Part shown: in pieces, positions 1 through 11,559 of the stretch | How the letters are laid out: each line of letters opens with the position of its first letter | Numbering within the stretch: position 1 is the stretch's first letter | Source of the DNA: Crocodylus rhombifer | Taxonomy: Eukaryota; Chordata; Crocodylia; Crocodylidae | DNA length: 64,000 bases | Assembly (NCBI GenBank): GCA_038503035.1 | Contig: JAVSML010024335.1 | Span: forward strand, 831,265-895,264 | Direction: 5' to 3' | The notes under the pieces: generated by a model | The model's database searches: none | Told to the model about the DNA's origin: nothing | Seen by the model: the letters and a program-made list of their open reading frames with translations, nothing else | Program-made: the position numbers and the translations under genes

Positions 1-354
1 CCTACCTTTGGAAGCTGCTGCCTGCTGCCTGAGCTGACGTTTTTTGATTGTATCTGCAAAGGGCTTGTGCAGATCTAATTTCTGCCCCCCTGAATATTAA
101 TCCATGCAGCTGGGTGCAATGTATCATCCCACTGATGGGACCTGGTAGGGGGGGAAACCACCACCACCAAAAAAAAAATAAAAGAAGGGGACGGATCTAT
201 CTGCAAACCAAGAGGAAAAGGGAAAAAAGGGGGGGAGAAAAAGAGAGATGTTTCCTTCAAATCCAACAAGCCTGGGAAGCAGTGCACTCTTGAATCCTGC
301 ATTTTCTCTCAAAATGATGGTGTGGGCACTTGTGTTCCTCTCTCTCATCCAGTG
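1..354 (+). CDS. Candidate 5'UTR plus first coding exon with signal-peptide start (unidentified gene)
   Basis: A purine-rich leader (about 165-255) precedes two in-register ATGs at 314 and 317. The second sits in ATGATGG with A at -3 and G at +4, a strong start context. The frame reads [13 protein letters not shown], a hydrophobic stretch like a secretory signal peptide. It then meets CAGTG followed by GTAAGA at 355, close to the vertebrate splice-donor consensus. Unspliced, the frame stops at once (TAA 356-358), as expected if the exon ends here in phase 2. No acceptor or second exon could be linked to it, and the gene is not recognised. The transcription start is unknown, so position 1 is only the window edge. 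A chance ATG next to a GT is the alternative. The start and donor are seen; the exon call is inference. Confidence 0.35.
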
Positions 355-383
355 GTAAGATGTGCTTTCTGCTTCTGTTTGCT

Positions 384-409
384 GGTTGGGGGGGGGAGGG
401 TTGGGGGGC
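384..409 (+). other. G-run cluster, possible G-quadruplex
   Basis: Runs of 9, 3 and 6 guanines are separated by 1-2 bases. The cluster lies about 30 bp downstream of the candidate splice donor at 355, on the same strand. The longest run could supply two G-tracts, enough for a quadruplex. Confidence 0.5.
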
Positions 410-1131
410 GAAGATGCTGTTTGCAAATGCAGAGGGCTGTAGTGAGAATGTTAAAGGTTTGGAGAGTAGCGTTGCCTTCATCTATCTCCTTCACTGTTAA
501 GACCTTGCTATGTTTTATTTGCCTTATAAGTGTGGTGTTGAGAGGAATGGGGAAGCTAAACAGTGGGTATCTATGATGGTGGTACATGCCCAGGTTTTGC
601 ATGGAATTTGATGCCATGTTAATGAACCCTTTTTTCTTTGATTTAACATTTGTTATAATGCACAGTTATCATAATGCCCTGTTTTGTGGGTAGAATATCA
701 CTGTATTCATACTTGCTTCCACCTAAGCAGGCACATCATGGCTGTGCTTGGGCTTTTGACTCTGTATTTATGTTTTTTCAGTACCTAAGAAAGCAAGTAT
801 AAACATTTAGGACCAAGGACAGCAATCCAGTCCAGTATGCAGCCCTCTCTGGATAGAGGAATCTAGTGCCGATCTGCGTTTCTCAATTAGTGATGGCATT
901 TAGAGCCAACGGAGTAGGCAACGGGATGTAATATCAGAGTGTACATTATCCATAATGTCAGTTATATTAACCAAATATTTACATTGCTATTATAACCTAT
1001 GCATTTCTTATAGACAGATACTGACACACATACTGTATATAGAGCCCTGTGTGTGCACCGTGTGTTGTATTATATTGCATATCTAAATGTAAATAGAAAA
1101 AAAATCTTACTAGCAGAGGAAGAAAGAAGCA
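410..1131. other. AT-rich unique sequence
   Basis: No gene, repeat family or structured element is recognised here. The short open frames lack coding character. Confidence 0.5.
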
Positions 1132-1178
1132 ATGTGTATGTGTGTGTGTGGTGGTGGTGGGAAGGGGGGGAGGGGGAA
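1132..1178 (+). repeat. (TG)n microsatellite running into G-rich tract
   Basis: An imperfect TG run passes into GTGGTGGTGG and then runs of seven and five G. Simple-sequence DNA; the open frames crossing it on either strand are artefacts. Confidence 0.85.
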
Positions 1179-2854
1179 GTTGAGTGTTGCTGCAGTGCCA
1201 AGCGTTATGCTGAACCAAGCATTCTTATAAAAATTGTAGACTGTGTATTTAACAGGTTAGGTGAAAAATTAACATAGCATCACAATGTAACTGGCCAGTC
1301 ATGTTCTAAAAGCATCTTTTTCACAATCACACAAGCTCTGCTTTCTTTGATATACTAAGGCAGGTAGTATCCACACCTTGTTATATTTTAAATAATCAGT
1401 ATAGAAATAGATGGGCTAAGAGTTCATATGTACCTTCTTTCTTGCCTTCTCTGGACATTGCCATATTGAAAGTAAGCTGCCACAATTTTGATTAATATTT
1501 TAAAAAATAAAAATCAGTCTGATATTTTCAGAACAATGTTTTTATTCCAAGGCAGAAAGCTTTGTTTTCTTGTACACAGAAACAAAATTGGATTTCCTGT
1601 CTGAATGATTTTCCCACAGCACCAAATCAAATGTAGGATGACTGGCAATGGAGTATAAGTGAGGTACTGATATAAAACTTGTTGAACCTAGGAGAAAACA
1701 TTTTGTTGAGTTATGGGGTAGATATAGCGTTTCTCTGAATACTTAAGAATACCTCACAAGTGAAGCAATAGGAAAAATAACTTTACTGCCATTTAAAGGG
1801 AGAAGCACCCTGAATAAACAGAGCGGCCTTCACTTGAGGTGAAGTCAATATTTACATTGTTACATGTGTCTCTTCCTTCTTTACTGGAAAATATGCTAGT
1901 TTGCACACATGTTCCCAGATTACACTATCATTTTATTTCAAATAGAATAAAAGCAGCTACTTTGGTTAAAAAGAATTCTATTTATCTTGTTGGTAAATAA
2001 TCTCAATGAATGTATTTGAGAAGTATTTCTTCATATGACTTCATCAGCCATAAAAAACAAACAAAACAAAAAACCGCAACCTTTCACTTAAGAATTGGTA
2101 TGTGCAGACCCACCGAAACTAAGAGATTTCTATTAATGTGATATTTGAGATAGTTTTAATGTAACTTCACTCACTTCACGTTTTGGAAAGTAAGGACCAG
2201 TCATCTCAAAATGTCATCATGCTAAAAAAATAAAGATAATCATTGCTTCATTAAAATTATTTCAAATGCATTAGATTGGGACAGGAGCTTTAATAATGAA
2301 GATAATAAAATTCATCTTTCTCCTAATATGAAAGGAATTTTAATATTAAAATATTAGTCTTTAGAACATACGGCAGGAGAGATTTGGAGAAGTTGTTCTG
2401 GATCTGATTTATTCATAAAAGGTGTTTAAGGAGTCTAATACCCTGGCAATATTGAAAACTTAACATTTTTGTCTGTTGCTGCTTGATGTAGCAGTTGTCT
2501 TGAAACATAGAACTCCTAAGGATTTAGGGCTAATTAGAACAAAGCACTCACACATATGCTTTATAGTAAGTATGTGAGTACATTTACTGCCATCATTAGG
2601 ACTATAAACACCAGAAGAGTTAAACTGGTGTGTCTAGAGTTAAACTGGGCCCAGAATAATTAAATCCACATAAAATCTATCTAAAAAAACCCTCTTGCGG
2701 TATTTTTGACTAATAAGGCAAACAGATGAACAGAGCAAGTTATTTTAGGAAGAGGGAGTTCACTTGTTGCACTTTTTTGACATCTAAAAGATTAAGAAGA
2801 GACTTCTGGAATAATAAAATAACTCTTTTTTTGGTTTGTTTCCTTCTGATTTGC
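1179..2854. other. AT-rich unique sequence
   Basis: No gene or clear repeat is seen. A short A-rich stretch with CAAA units (about 2052-2074) is the only low-complexity feature. Confidence 0.5.
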
Positions 2855-2930
2855 AAGGTGAAACCCTAGCCCCACTCACATAAGAGTTTTGCCATTGGCT
2901 TCAGGGACACCACAGTTTCATTTATCACAG
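2855..2930. repeat. Fragment of common reptile/bird interspersed repeat
   Basis: Contains a diverged copy of the phrase GTGAAAYCCTRGCCCCACT followed by a segment like AGTTTTGCCATTGRCTTC. This combination recurs widely in turtle, crocodilian and bird genomes as recalled. It looks old and is only partial here. Confidence 0.45.
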
Positions 2931-3784
2931 ACAAGTGACAGAATAGTGGAGCACATTACCTCAATGACTGAACTTCTGTATTAGTTTATTATTGTCTTAT
3001 TAACGCTTGCACAAAGAGCACTTTTGACCGTACACACTAAAGTTTTAAGATATGCTTTTGTTACAGCTTCATTGTCATGAAAGCTGTAACATTTTTTATT
3101 ACCTAAAAAAAATATATTTACTACACAGTTACAAGGCTAATTCTCTTTCCCTTATAATCTTTTTTAAAGCAGTGTCATTCAACTCAGCAAAAGTGAGACA
3201 AGAATCAGACTCAAAGCTTCTGAAGTTTGTAAAGAATAATTTAAAAAATACAAATATTAAATTGAGCTGCGACGGAAAGCAAGAGAAGCTTCACTGTAAT
3301 CTGATAACACCAAATGTAACACATTATATATTTTATAAAATATTAAATATTTGTTTCAGTTAGATCCTTCAGTACTGAGCCTTGCACATGTAACTACAAA
3401 ACAAAGTACATCTAAATACTAGAGTTGATTGAACTGTTTGTTATGAATACATATTCTGGCAAATCTAAATCATTCCTGAACTGATTTGATTTTTACATAT
3501 TCCTTGCAACTCACATTTGTTGGAGAAATGGTTCATGTGAACTATCATCAAAGGACCAGTTTGTGAAATGTTGGCATGTGACTTCTGGATATTTTTTATT
3601 TGTGCTGCCACTTCAGTCACATGGCAATATTTTTGGTCCATAATTAGTTGACTAAAACAAGATAATACTTAGCAGCAAAGAATGAAAAGGAGGTGTCTGT
3701 AATAGTTATATAAATGTATTTCCTAAAGATTCATGTAAAAAACCCTAACTATGAAATGAGAATAGATAGTAAAGTTCTTTGCTT
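2931..3784. other. AT-rich unique sequence
   Basis: No repeat or gene recognised. The 103-codon open frame starting at 3052 is lysine/asparagine-rich, as expected from AT-rich DNA, and has no domain features. Confidence 0.5.
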
Positions 3785-3875
3785 CTATAGCACCGAGCAA
3801 AGGGGGTCCTGACCTATGAACTGGGCTTCTGGTCTGTGACCTGGGCTCCTACGCACTGTAGTTATAGAAATAATG
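3785..3875 (+). repeat. Degenerate SINE/L2-like 3' tail
   Basis: Reads like a worn copy of the amniote tail 'gcacctagcacaa..ggggtcctgg..catgactggg', followed by CTCCTACGCACTGTAGTTATA and an AT-rich end. Most diagnostic positions are damaged, so the copy is ancient. Confidence 0.45.
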
Positions 3876-3994
3876 AAAACAAATAACGAGGAACAAAAAT
3901 TGTTTATCAGAAAAGCAATTCCTAATTTGAGTAAATGTTGAACACTGTTTTCAGACACTCAGATATTCAACCATCTGCACTTACAGAGACATAA

Positions 3995-4080
3995 TAGTCA
4001 GGGTCTGTACCTTGGGTGGCAGTGAAATAAGGGGCAGTGCTAGGATTTGGGGTGCTGGTGGCGGCAGCTGCTGTTCTTTT
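3995..4080. repeat. GC-rich interspersed-repeat fragment
   Basis: A GGGCAGTGCTAGGATTTGGGG-like stretch followed by GGTGGCGGCAGCTGCTG, contrasting with AT-rich flanks. It resembles the phrase near 18170, suggesting a shared but unnamed family. Confidence 0.3.
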
Positions 4081-4830
4081 ATATTCTTTAAGTAGACACC
4101 TTGGACTGATGCTCTGGTTGCCCTAATGCACATCATAGTCCTGTGTACCTATTATGTACAAGATTCTGATATCTTTACATGCCAAGCAGTACTTGAATAT
4201 TTGAATGTTCACATAGTCAGGTGGCCTCTTCATGCAGTAAGATTCTGCTCTGTATGAGAGGATATAAAAGGTATAGACTTACATAAAGTCAGTGACCTAG
4301 CAAAGAGATATGTAAATAAATGTCATGATGCATGACAAAAAAATACTCTGTGTTTCATTAGCCATTGTAGCCTTTATATCATTATTGTTAAAACTTATTT
4401 TGATGTTTAGGATCCTGGATTGACTATCTTGGATACTGAATTGGTAGTTCTAACAGAATGGGTACAGTTTGGGGAGTAGACTTGGAACTTCTGTTGCTTT
4501 TGTCTACAAGTATTCCAGAGTTGGGGAGAGTTCAAGTTTGTTTAGTTGACTGTACCCATTCTTTTCTGGAACCTCTGCTGAAACTACCAGAAAGAGCTCC
4601 ATCTTGTGTGTGTTAGGATAGTAGTGTAATGGGATTGCCAGACCACTAAGAGCTGAAACTAGCAATGAATGATCAGTGGGGTTTTTTTCAGTGAACAAAA
4701 CCCATGAAAATGAAAAATGACTCGGCCAAGATCTGAGCCATTAACAGGGAGACAAAAGTTCCTAAGGCTGTATCCTGCTGTTAATAACTTGTTGTAGCTT
4801 AAAAGTATGAATAAGTATTCACTATACCTA
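4081..4830. other. AT-rich unique sequence
   Basis: No gene or repeat recognised. Confidence 0.5.
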
Positions 4831-5340
4831 GTCTAGTTGTAAGCAGGCTTACTAGACCAGGAATGGGCATGAGCAGGAGTTTTCCACTGCTGGGAGCAGC
4901 ATGTGTAGCCGTTAGCTGCTCCTGGGAGACCAGTTTTATTAACTCAGTTGGGGGAGGGGCAGGTGGGATCCCAGAGCAGGGGGAGGGGAAGTAGGGATAG
5001 CACATCTATAGGGGGGTTGGTGAGTTGGGGGAGGGATTTGTCAGGATCCAGGAGGGGTTGGTGGAATGTCAGGTAGAGAAGCTAAAAACAGCCCAGTCAG
5101 GGTCAAGAATTGGGAACAGCACAGCCCTAGGACTGGGACAAGCATCTGGGCTTTTCCAGCCCTGGGGCTGCGCTGTGAACACATACAGGCATTCTGGAGA
5201 TCAGGTTCACCCTTTCTTAGATAGGGTTAACCCAGTTTCACTCTAAGTTAGTGCAACTCAGATTGGGCACACCATTTTTGGGCAATTTAAGCCCCCTGCA
5301 CATCTGTATGATTGGGCATTTAGTTCAACCTAACCCTGGT
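4831..5340. other. Moderately GC-rich sequence, unclassified
   Basis: More GC-rich than its surroundings, with polypurine runs such as GGGGGAGGGGAAG near 4979. Probably part of an old interspersed repeat. No termini or coding features are seen. Confidence 0.3.
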
Positions 5341-6060
5341 TACGTTGATATAAACGTAATTCTTAAAAGTACTCTAAAAGATTATAAATAATACATGAAA
5401 GACCTTGGTATACAGTAATTTTGAGAAGTAAGATAAGCCTTTTTATTAACTTCTGCTTTAGCACATACCTTACTTATTTCTTCCATACCAAAATGCTTTT
5501 AGTGTATTCCAAATTCCATTGGTGAATATGCAAAGTGATGCTAAAAAGCCTTTAATAAAGAGCCTTAATCTCACAAACTCCAAGAGGGAAGAAGAAAAGT
5601 ATTAGTTTTAACTTTATACTAAGGAAAGTGGAGTTCTAAGTTTTATAAACTACTTTGCTATTTTTAATTATTTGTATTAAGGACCTTTGTACATATGTAG
5701 GTAAAGGCATGTTTGGATCTAATGAGTGATCTGCACAATTACAGCTCCTGCCATGCCACATGTGGGATCATGCATTAGATCCAATTGTACCTTTTTGACT
5801 AAATCCTGGGATCCCCCTGAACTGGCAAGAATAAGGCTCCCATGGCTGGAAGCCCCTATCACTGAGGGGCCTCCCAGTCATGGGGGCTACATGAAACCAG
5901 AATTGGGAGCCCTGCACCCGGCAGGGCTCCCAGCCCTCATTGCACCTCATGAGACCCCCATGTGGGCTGAGGATTTCTTGTACCCTAAGCTTTGGGGATC
6001 ACAGTAGTTGTGATCACCAGGGCTCAGGGGTCTCCTGCTGGGCAAAGTGCACCCTTGTGG

Positions 6061-6092
6061 CTGGGAGCCCTTTCAGCTGACAGGGCTCCCAG
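6061..6092. repeat. Near-perfect 32-bp palindrome
   Basis: CTGGGAGCCC at one end pairs with GGGCTCCCAG at the other around a central CAGCTG. Only one base pair is mismatched. Confidence 0.85.
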
Positions 6093-6140
6093 CCTCAGGG
6101 AAGACTCTGCTACATGTGCAAATTAAATCTTGACAGCAAC

Positions 6141-6174
6141 CAGCTATAAAGTTAGTGGTCTAACTTTATAGCTG
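6141..6174. repeat. Perfect 15-bp inverted repeat, TGGT loop
   Basis: CAGCTATAAAGTTAG at 6141-6155 is exactly reverse-complemented at 6160-6174. It would form a hairpin in single-stranded DNA or RNA. Confidence 0.9.
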
Positions 6175-6215
6175 ATTGGAGCTTTTTATCATGTGATAGC
6201 TACTTTCATGTGTAG

Positions 6216-7764
6216 GTGGCCTTAAGGCAATTGTGCAATTAACCAGTTCATTGTACAATACCTGTAACATGTACAGAGGGCCTAAGTGAAACTTCTTATA
6301 TAGTTCATTAGATCTACACTTAAAAAAATTCCAACTTCTTAACTATGATCAAAAGAAATCTTATTGTCTCAGTCCTAACTATTTCACCTTTTTCTTTATA
6401 CTCCATTCTAGCAGCAGAGGCATACTCATACTCATTAACACAGGTACTCATACTCACAGATCTCAGATGCGAATTCTGTCTAGTGAAAAAGGAGTGAACA
6501 GAAGTGAAGGGATTATCTTTGGAATTTGCATAATTCCCCTGCACAAAGGAAAGTCATTCAGAACATCTGGGTCCCACAATAGGTAAATCCCAGAAAATCC
6601 CCTATTTATATGAGGGCCCTCCTTTTGCTCAGTACACCAGATAATGAACTCAGGAGTGAAAGCAAGGACTACTACATTGTAAGATAAAGGATTAACTCTC
6701 CATAGCTGGCTATGAAACAAACACACTGGGTTACACATGCACTCTTCGGGTTTTGTTTTTATTATATTCCTACCATTTTTTATCTGTACTTAGATGCTCA
6801 GATACTACAGTGATTAAAGTAACAGTACATGGACACATGGATAGGTTATTATTCTTTTTATTAAAGCAACGTGTGGTTGTATTTAACATTCCAATTATTC
6901 TTTTAGCAAACATTATTGAGCAGGGAAACTAGAGTTGGCTGCAGTTTAAAGTTTCACTGCAGTTGTTCTCTGGTCTTGAGAGGTAAGGGATGACTACTCA
7001 CAGCCATATCCAACACTCGTACACAACTGCTCTATATAAATAGACTGACAGTGTGATCATGGGCTAAATGAGTGGTCTGAATGGATACTCCCAGGAAGAT
7101 GCCAGCTAAGGAAGTGATGGCACAGATAGGATTTGAAGATAAAAAACTTAAAATAATTTTTTTACCAATAAGTTTTAAAAATAATTCAGTTTCCATCCCA
7201 TGTGGACTACACAATGAATCCCAAATTTTAGGGAAGTTATTACATCATAAATTTCTTTAAATGCAGAACATTAATATATATTATGGGTGAGATTATTCAA
7301 GTAGGACCTTTTTATATCAGAATTTCCTTGTATTTTTTCTTTTCTTTTTTCTTGCACTCAAATGTTATGCCGTGTTTTTCCTTAAGTTTATTCATTGTCG
7401 AGACCTCTCATTCTCTATTTCAGATAATTCATTTACAATAATTACATACACTGCTTTCTTTTAGGCTAAAATTCAGTGCTATAGAGAAGACCAGCACAAT
7501 GTCCATCAACCTCTTCAGCCCAAAGAGTAATGCTTAAATTGATCATAAGTGAGATCAAGGTTCTGACTCTTTGGACATAAGTGAATTTCTCTACTAAAGC
7601 ACAGACTTTGCTTGGGACTTCTTAAAATAGACTGTGAACAATGGATGGCATTAATAATGAGATACATGTTTACTTTTGAACATGTGCAACAGGCCAAGTC
7701 CTGTTTCCAAAACATTAGTGACAAACCTCCCCTTAACTACAGTGACAATTGTATAGGCTTATAA
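6216..7764. other. AT-rich unique sequence
   Basis: No gene or repeat family recognised in this stretch. Confidence 0.5.
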
Positions 7765-8040
7765 GGTGCCTATACATGTGCTTGGTGGTGAGGGAGGATG
7801 GTGTTTTAATTAGAGCAGTTCCTGGATAGCTGCTCTAATTAAAACACAGCAGCATCACGTATATTAAGCCCTGCACATTTAAATATGGCTGCAGGATGCT
7901 TTAGCTAAAGTTAATGTGATGAGCTTTAGTTAAAGTACCCCAGCAGTCATTTTTAAGCCCACAGGGGCTTATACATATGATGCTGCAGCAATGTTAGAGT
8001 TTTCTAATTAGAACACATCAGAGCATGTGTATAGGTACCC
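7765..8040. mobile_element. MITE, family C copy 1
   Basis: Begins GGTGCCTATACATGTGCT and ends with a near reverse complement, AGCATGTGTATAGGTACCC. Inside are the paired AT motifs TTTTAATTAGAGCAG / CTGCTCTAATTAAAA and GCTTTAGTTAAAGT, which recur in the copies at 16.7 and 25.4 kb. No transposase frame is present, so it would depend on an enzyme encoded elsewhere. A clear target-site duplication was not found. Confidence 0.75.
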
Positions 8041-8135
8041 ATAGCATCAAATTCTGATTTCCTTAGAAATAATTATAACCTGTAACTGATAGGGTGCATA
8101 TGAAAGTTTAAATGTGTGTATTTTTTTCCTTGCAT

Positions 8136-8540
8136 TTCCAAAGCAATGCACAAGAACACTGAATACAGTTCTGGGTCATCCATGTTTAAAAATGATTTAA
8201 ACCGGAACAGGTACAGAGAAGGACTACTAGGATGATCAAGGGAATGCAGGGCCTATGTTATGAAAGTTTAAACTAACAAAAGGAGCAGATGTGACTGGCC
8301 CCTAAAAATATACCATGAGGTAAACAGTAGAGAGGGAGCAGAGCTAATTAAGTTAAAGGACAACTCTGGCATAAGAACAAAGTTTTAAACTGGACATGAA
8401 TAATTTTAGGCAGGAAATTATAAAAGGCTTTTAACCACTGGGGAATGAAATTCTGGATCAGCTTCCCAATAGGAATACTAGGGACAAAAAATAAAACCAA
8501 TTAGTTTTAAGATGAAGCTTGATCAGTTTACAAGACAGAG
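8136..8540 (+). mobile_element. Ancient CR1/L3-type LINE fragment (first part)
   Basis: Degenerate match to the C-terminal reverse-transcriptase end of old CR1 elements as recalled: 'tacagttctgggtcatccatgtt', 'ggaacaggtacagagaagg', 'ctactaggatgatcaaggg', then 'gatgaagcttgatcagttta'. Reading frames are destroyed. The copy is interrupted by a MITE and appears to resume at 8791. Confidence 0.7.
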
Positions 8541-8790
8541 GCCATGTCTACATGTGCACTTTAATGTGCAGTAGCCTATTTCACTGTACATTAAAATGTT
8601 ACATAAAAATGCAGTTATGGTAATGCACATTAAAACAGGCTGCTGTTCATTAAGTGTCATTTAAAAAATGTGTGCTTTTGTTAGTGCATATTAGGGCAGC
8701 CTAATGAGCATTTATTTAGTACCTCACATTGGAAGTACTTAATTTAATACACATTAGGATAGGTGCATTAATGCACATGTAGATGTGTCC
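8541..8790. mobile_element. MITE, family A copy 1, inside ancient CR1
   Basis: The left end CATGTCTACATGTGCACTTT and the right end TGCATTAATGCACATGTAGA are imperfect inverted repeats of about 27 bp. An internal TTTAGTAC..ATTGGAAGTACT segment is shared with the copy at 63.6 kb. There is no coding capacity. It lies within the old CR1 copy, so it is the younger insertion. Confidence 0.8.
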
Positions 8791-8850
8791 AGTGTGCATG
8801 ATATAGCTGCCTACAGCAGCAGAGAATTGATGATTCAGGATGTGTTTTAA
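8791..8850 (+). mobile_element. Ancient CR1/L3-type fragment (continuation)
   Basis: CATGATATAGCTGCCTACAG resembles the next segment of the old CR1 3' region ('tatgatgggactgcctaca', from memory). It therefore appears to continue the copy interrupted at 8540. Short and diverged. Confidence 0.4.
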
Positions 8851-9165
8851 CAGTTGTATGATTCCTATTTCCAAAGAGATCTTCTTATTTTTTTTGCCAT
8901 GTTTCTGGTTTCTAGACTGTGAATCACATTAGATTCAGTGGGATAAATTCAAGTATAATTTACAAGATGTGGGCTGAGTGAATAAATTGCAAGTTATGCA
9001 CATGAGTCTAAGAAATAACTAAGGGTCTAATGTGGCCAAGCACTGAAACTCATGAAACTTAAGTCCTATTCCTAGCTATTACTATTTCACACTTAATTAC
9101 AAGTCAGCAGGACTCTTCTCACTTAAAGATAAGTACATGCTCATGTGCTATGCTACATCAATCCT
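8851..9165. other. AT-rich unique sequence
   Basis: No gene or repeat recognised. Confidence 0.45.
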
Positions 9166-9515
9166 TAGACACTGTAGAATTAACACTCACTTCTAAGTCA
9201 ATGGGATACATTGTGACGTTAAAGGGATTACTTACATGCTTAATGCTCAGCACATGCTTCCATTTTTCTGGATCATGGCCCAAGCCAGTAATTAAGTCTA
9301 AAGTTTTTAAGTGACTTTCTGGGAGTATAAACTGGCATAACAAATACATTGGTAAGGACAAAAGAAGATGTCGGTTACAGGTTTATACCCCTTAAACTTC
9401 ATATCCTCTTTTATATGAATTTCTGGCTTATGAAGGTTCTGATTAATTCAGTAGGAGCTTTGCCATTGTCTTAACTAGGACCAGGTTTTCATCTCTAATA
9501 TTTAAAAGTAACCAG
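9166..9515. repeat. Degenerate reptile/bird interspersed repeat
   Basis: Includes 'agtcaatggga', 'acatgcttaatgctcagcacatgctt', 'ctggatcatggccc' and later 'gtaggagctttgccattgtctt'. These are worn versions of phrases typical of a widespread old amniote repeat related to the fragment at 2855. Boundaries are approximate. Confidence 0.45.
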
Positions 9516-10353
9516 TCTTGGTTTTCTTGTTCTAGCCAAGATTCAGTTTAAGTAAATTCTTAGCCAAAGGCTGGAAGTTGCTAACACTTCATTTTGTTTT
9601 TGGAAAATGAGAATAATATTATTGGTCCATCAGGACACTAAATGAATACTAAGAAATTTAAATCAAATCACTAGCTATAACATTATCCTTTGAGGAGTGA
9701 GTGATTATGTCTATCATGTTTATCACCAATTCTGAAAATAAATTGTCACTAAAGTAGTCTGACAAAATTAAAGCATTTTCAGGCCAGATTTTCATAAATC
9801 CCTATGTGCACTAGCTGGCTAAAGCTCAACACAGATTAAAAGGAGAGGTGATGTTAGTAGGCTGATGAAAGCAACAAGAAGATGTATTGAGGTTTATATC
9901 TACTTCTGTGATCTTCGGGTATTATATACCATTTGTCTCTGGAATTCATAGTTTGAGACTTCTGTCAGACTAGATGTTGGATGAACACATATAAGTAGTG
10001 TTCCTTTATCATGGTATTTATTTATTGGATTTTTAGAAAGTAAAGAAAAGATCACCTTGGAACTCCTGTGTATCTTCTGAAATATACCAAGTATAAACAC
10101 AAACATGTCAGTTTCCTGAATCAATCAAACACTTTAGTGACAGCATAAGCATAACATAAATTAATCAACCTTTCACACACAGATAGTTATTAAGTTACAA
10201 AGAATTAAATAAGAGGCTCTTTGTTGGAGTCTGTTATGTGATGCATATTTTCAAATTGATGTCTAAAGGCGAATAAAAATTTCAGGTAGGCACTTAAGAA
10301 AGACAAATTAATTCAGGAATATTTGAAAGGAATTAGGAAAACATTTACATTTT
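9516..10353. other. AT-rich unique sequence
   Basis: No gene or repeat recognised. Confidence 0.5.
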
Positions 10354-10644
10354 GGGCATGTCTATACATTGCCTTATGGTGATGTTGCTACAGCACCATG
10401 CTTTAGTACTTCCAAAAGGTAATACTGTGCTGTGAATACTGCCCATACTGTGCTGTGCATGAGACATTGGTGTAGATCTTACCGCTACATGACCATAGTG
10501 GCATGCTAAAATGGGGGAGTGTGACACTACGGCATCATAGTTGCTGATCAAGTGTAGACTCAAGTCATCACTACATCACTGTAGTGCACCATGCAGCGAC
10601 ATAGTACGTCACTACAGCAATGTAGGGTGACATGTAGACATGCC
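10354..10644. mobile_element. MITE, family B copy 1
   Basis: Starts GGGCATGTCTATACATTGCC and ends GGTGACATGTAGACATGCC, an imperfect inverted pair of about 20 bp. Internally it carries CACTACAGC/GCTGTAG-type motifs and 'cactacatcactgtag', giving further self-complementarity. It lacks coding capacity. A second copy, split by a nested element, lies at 11560. Confidence 0.8.
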
Positions 10645-11115
10645 TTTTATGTTTGTATTAGGCCTGCTCAAATTAGATAGCAACAGGAAGTTTTGATCCT
10701 TGCTGTATTTTATCTTAGACATCAGCCTGATGCCTTGAGATGAAAGTCTAACAAATCTCAGAGCAATATATCTTAACTTCCTGTACCCTCCATGTTTGAA
10801 GAACTGTCTATATTACTATAGGGCTATGATGGAAACACATTTGTGCTTACCCAAAATAACCCTTTTAAGAGGCTGAATAATTCCCTGGAAATAAGTAGAT
10901 GATAGAAGCAGAAAATGAATGTTTTTCCTCACTGTTTTGTTTTTGTAATATAAATAGTATATTCTGGTCATATGAGGCTTTTGTTAATCTGCATAGGGAT
11001 ATCTTCAGCTATAAACAGAAGTCTTTACGGTCTGGCAGATTGAGGATTAACTGCTAAATTGCACTTCCAGTTGGCCTGTTAGCTAAATTTCCCTTATAAC
11101 ATTTTGCAAAAAATA
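10645..11115. other. AT-rich unique sequence
   Basis: No gene or repeat recognised. Confidence 0.5.
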
Positions 11116-11142
11116 GGAGAGAGAGAGGGAGAGAGAAAGAAG
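11116..11142 (+). repeat. (GA)n purine microsatellite
   Basis: Imperfect GAGAGA run with GGGA and AAAG interruptions. Confidence 0.8.
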
Positions 11143-11559
11143 GTGCACTCAAGAGAAGTAATGTAAGGGAGGATTATTAACTAAGAGAATCATTTTGTAA
11201 TATTCACTTGGTATGGAGGTCAACCTCTGGTTTAAGAGTAAAAAGAGCAAATACTGGTGTATGTATGGGGTCAACTTCTAAGTGAGGGAAATTTCTTCTT
11301 TTTACTCCAATCATTGCCCTTGCACATCCCTCCCTACTTTTTAGTTTCTTACCCTCTCCTTTTGCAACACTTAAAGTATTTTGTCAGATCTAGTCTTATT
11401 CCTCCTCCTCCTTTCTTCATAATTCCTCTACAATCATGAAACAATTCAGTACTCGCTTGTTTTACAAAGAAGTGATGGAAAGTTGTTGCTACCACTTGCT
11501 GGCCTGGATTAGCAGGCGTAAGGACAATGCGGTTGTCTACATAGGCTAGATACTTCAGT
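11143..11559. other. AT-rich unique sequence with pyrimidine tract
   Basis: Contains a C/T-rich stretch (about 11398-11418) but no following exon could be supported. No repeat recognised. Confidence 0.4.

Larger units (their letters stand above)
5694..6215. repeat. Hairpin-rich GC element, probable foldback/MITE-like repeat
   Basis: A GC-rich block in AT-rich DNA containing three inverted repeats: 5715-5732 with 5765-5782 (about 15 of 18 pairing), a near-perfect 32-bp palindrome at 6061-6092, and a 15-bp perfect stem with a 4-base loop at 6141-6174. Both margins carry ACATRTGTAGGT-like motifs, as in other MITE termini of this window. The family is not recognised. Confidence 0.5.
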
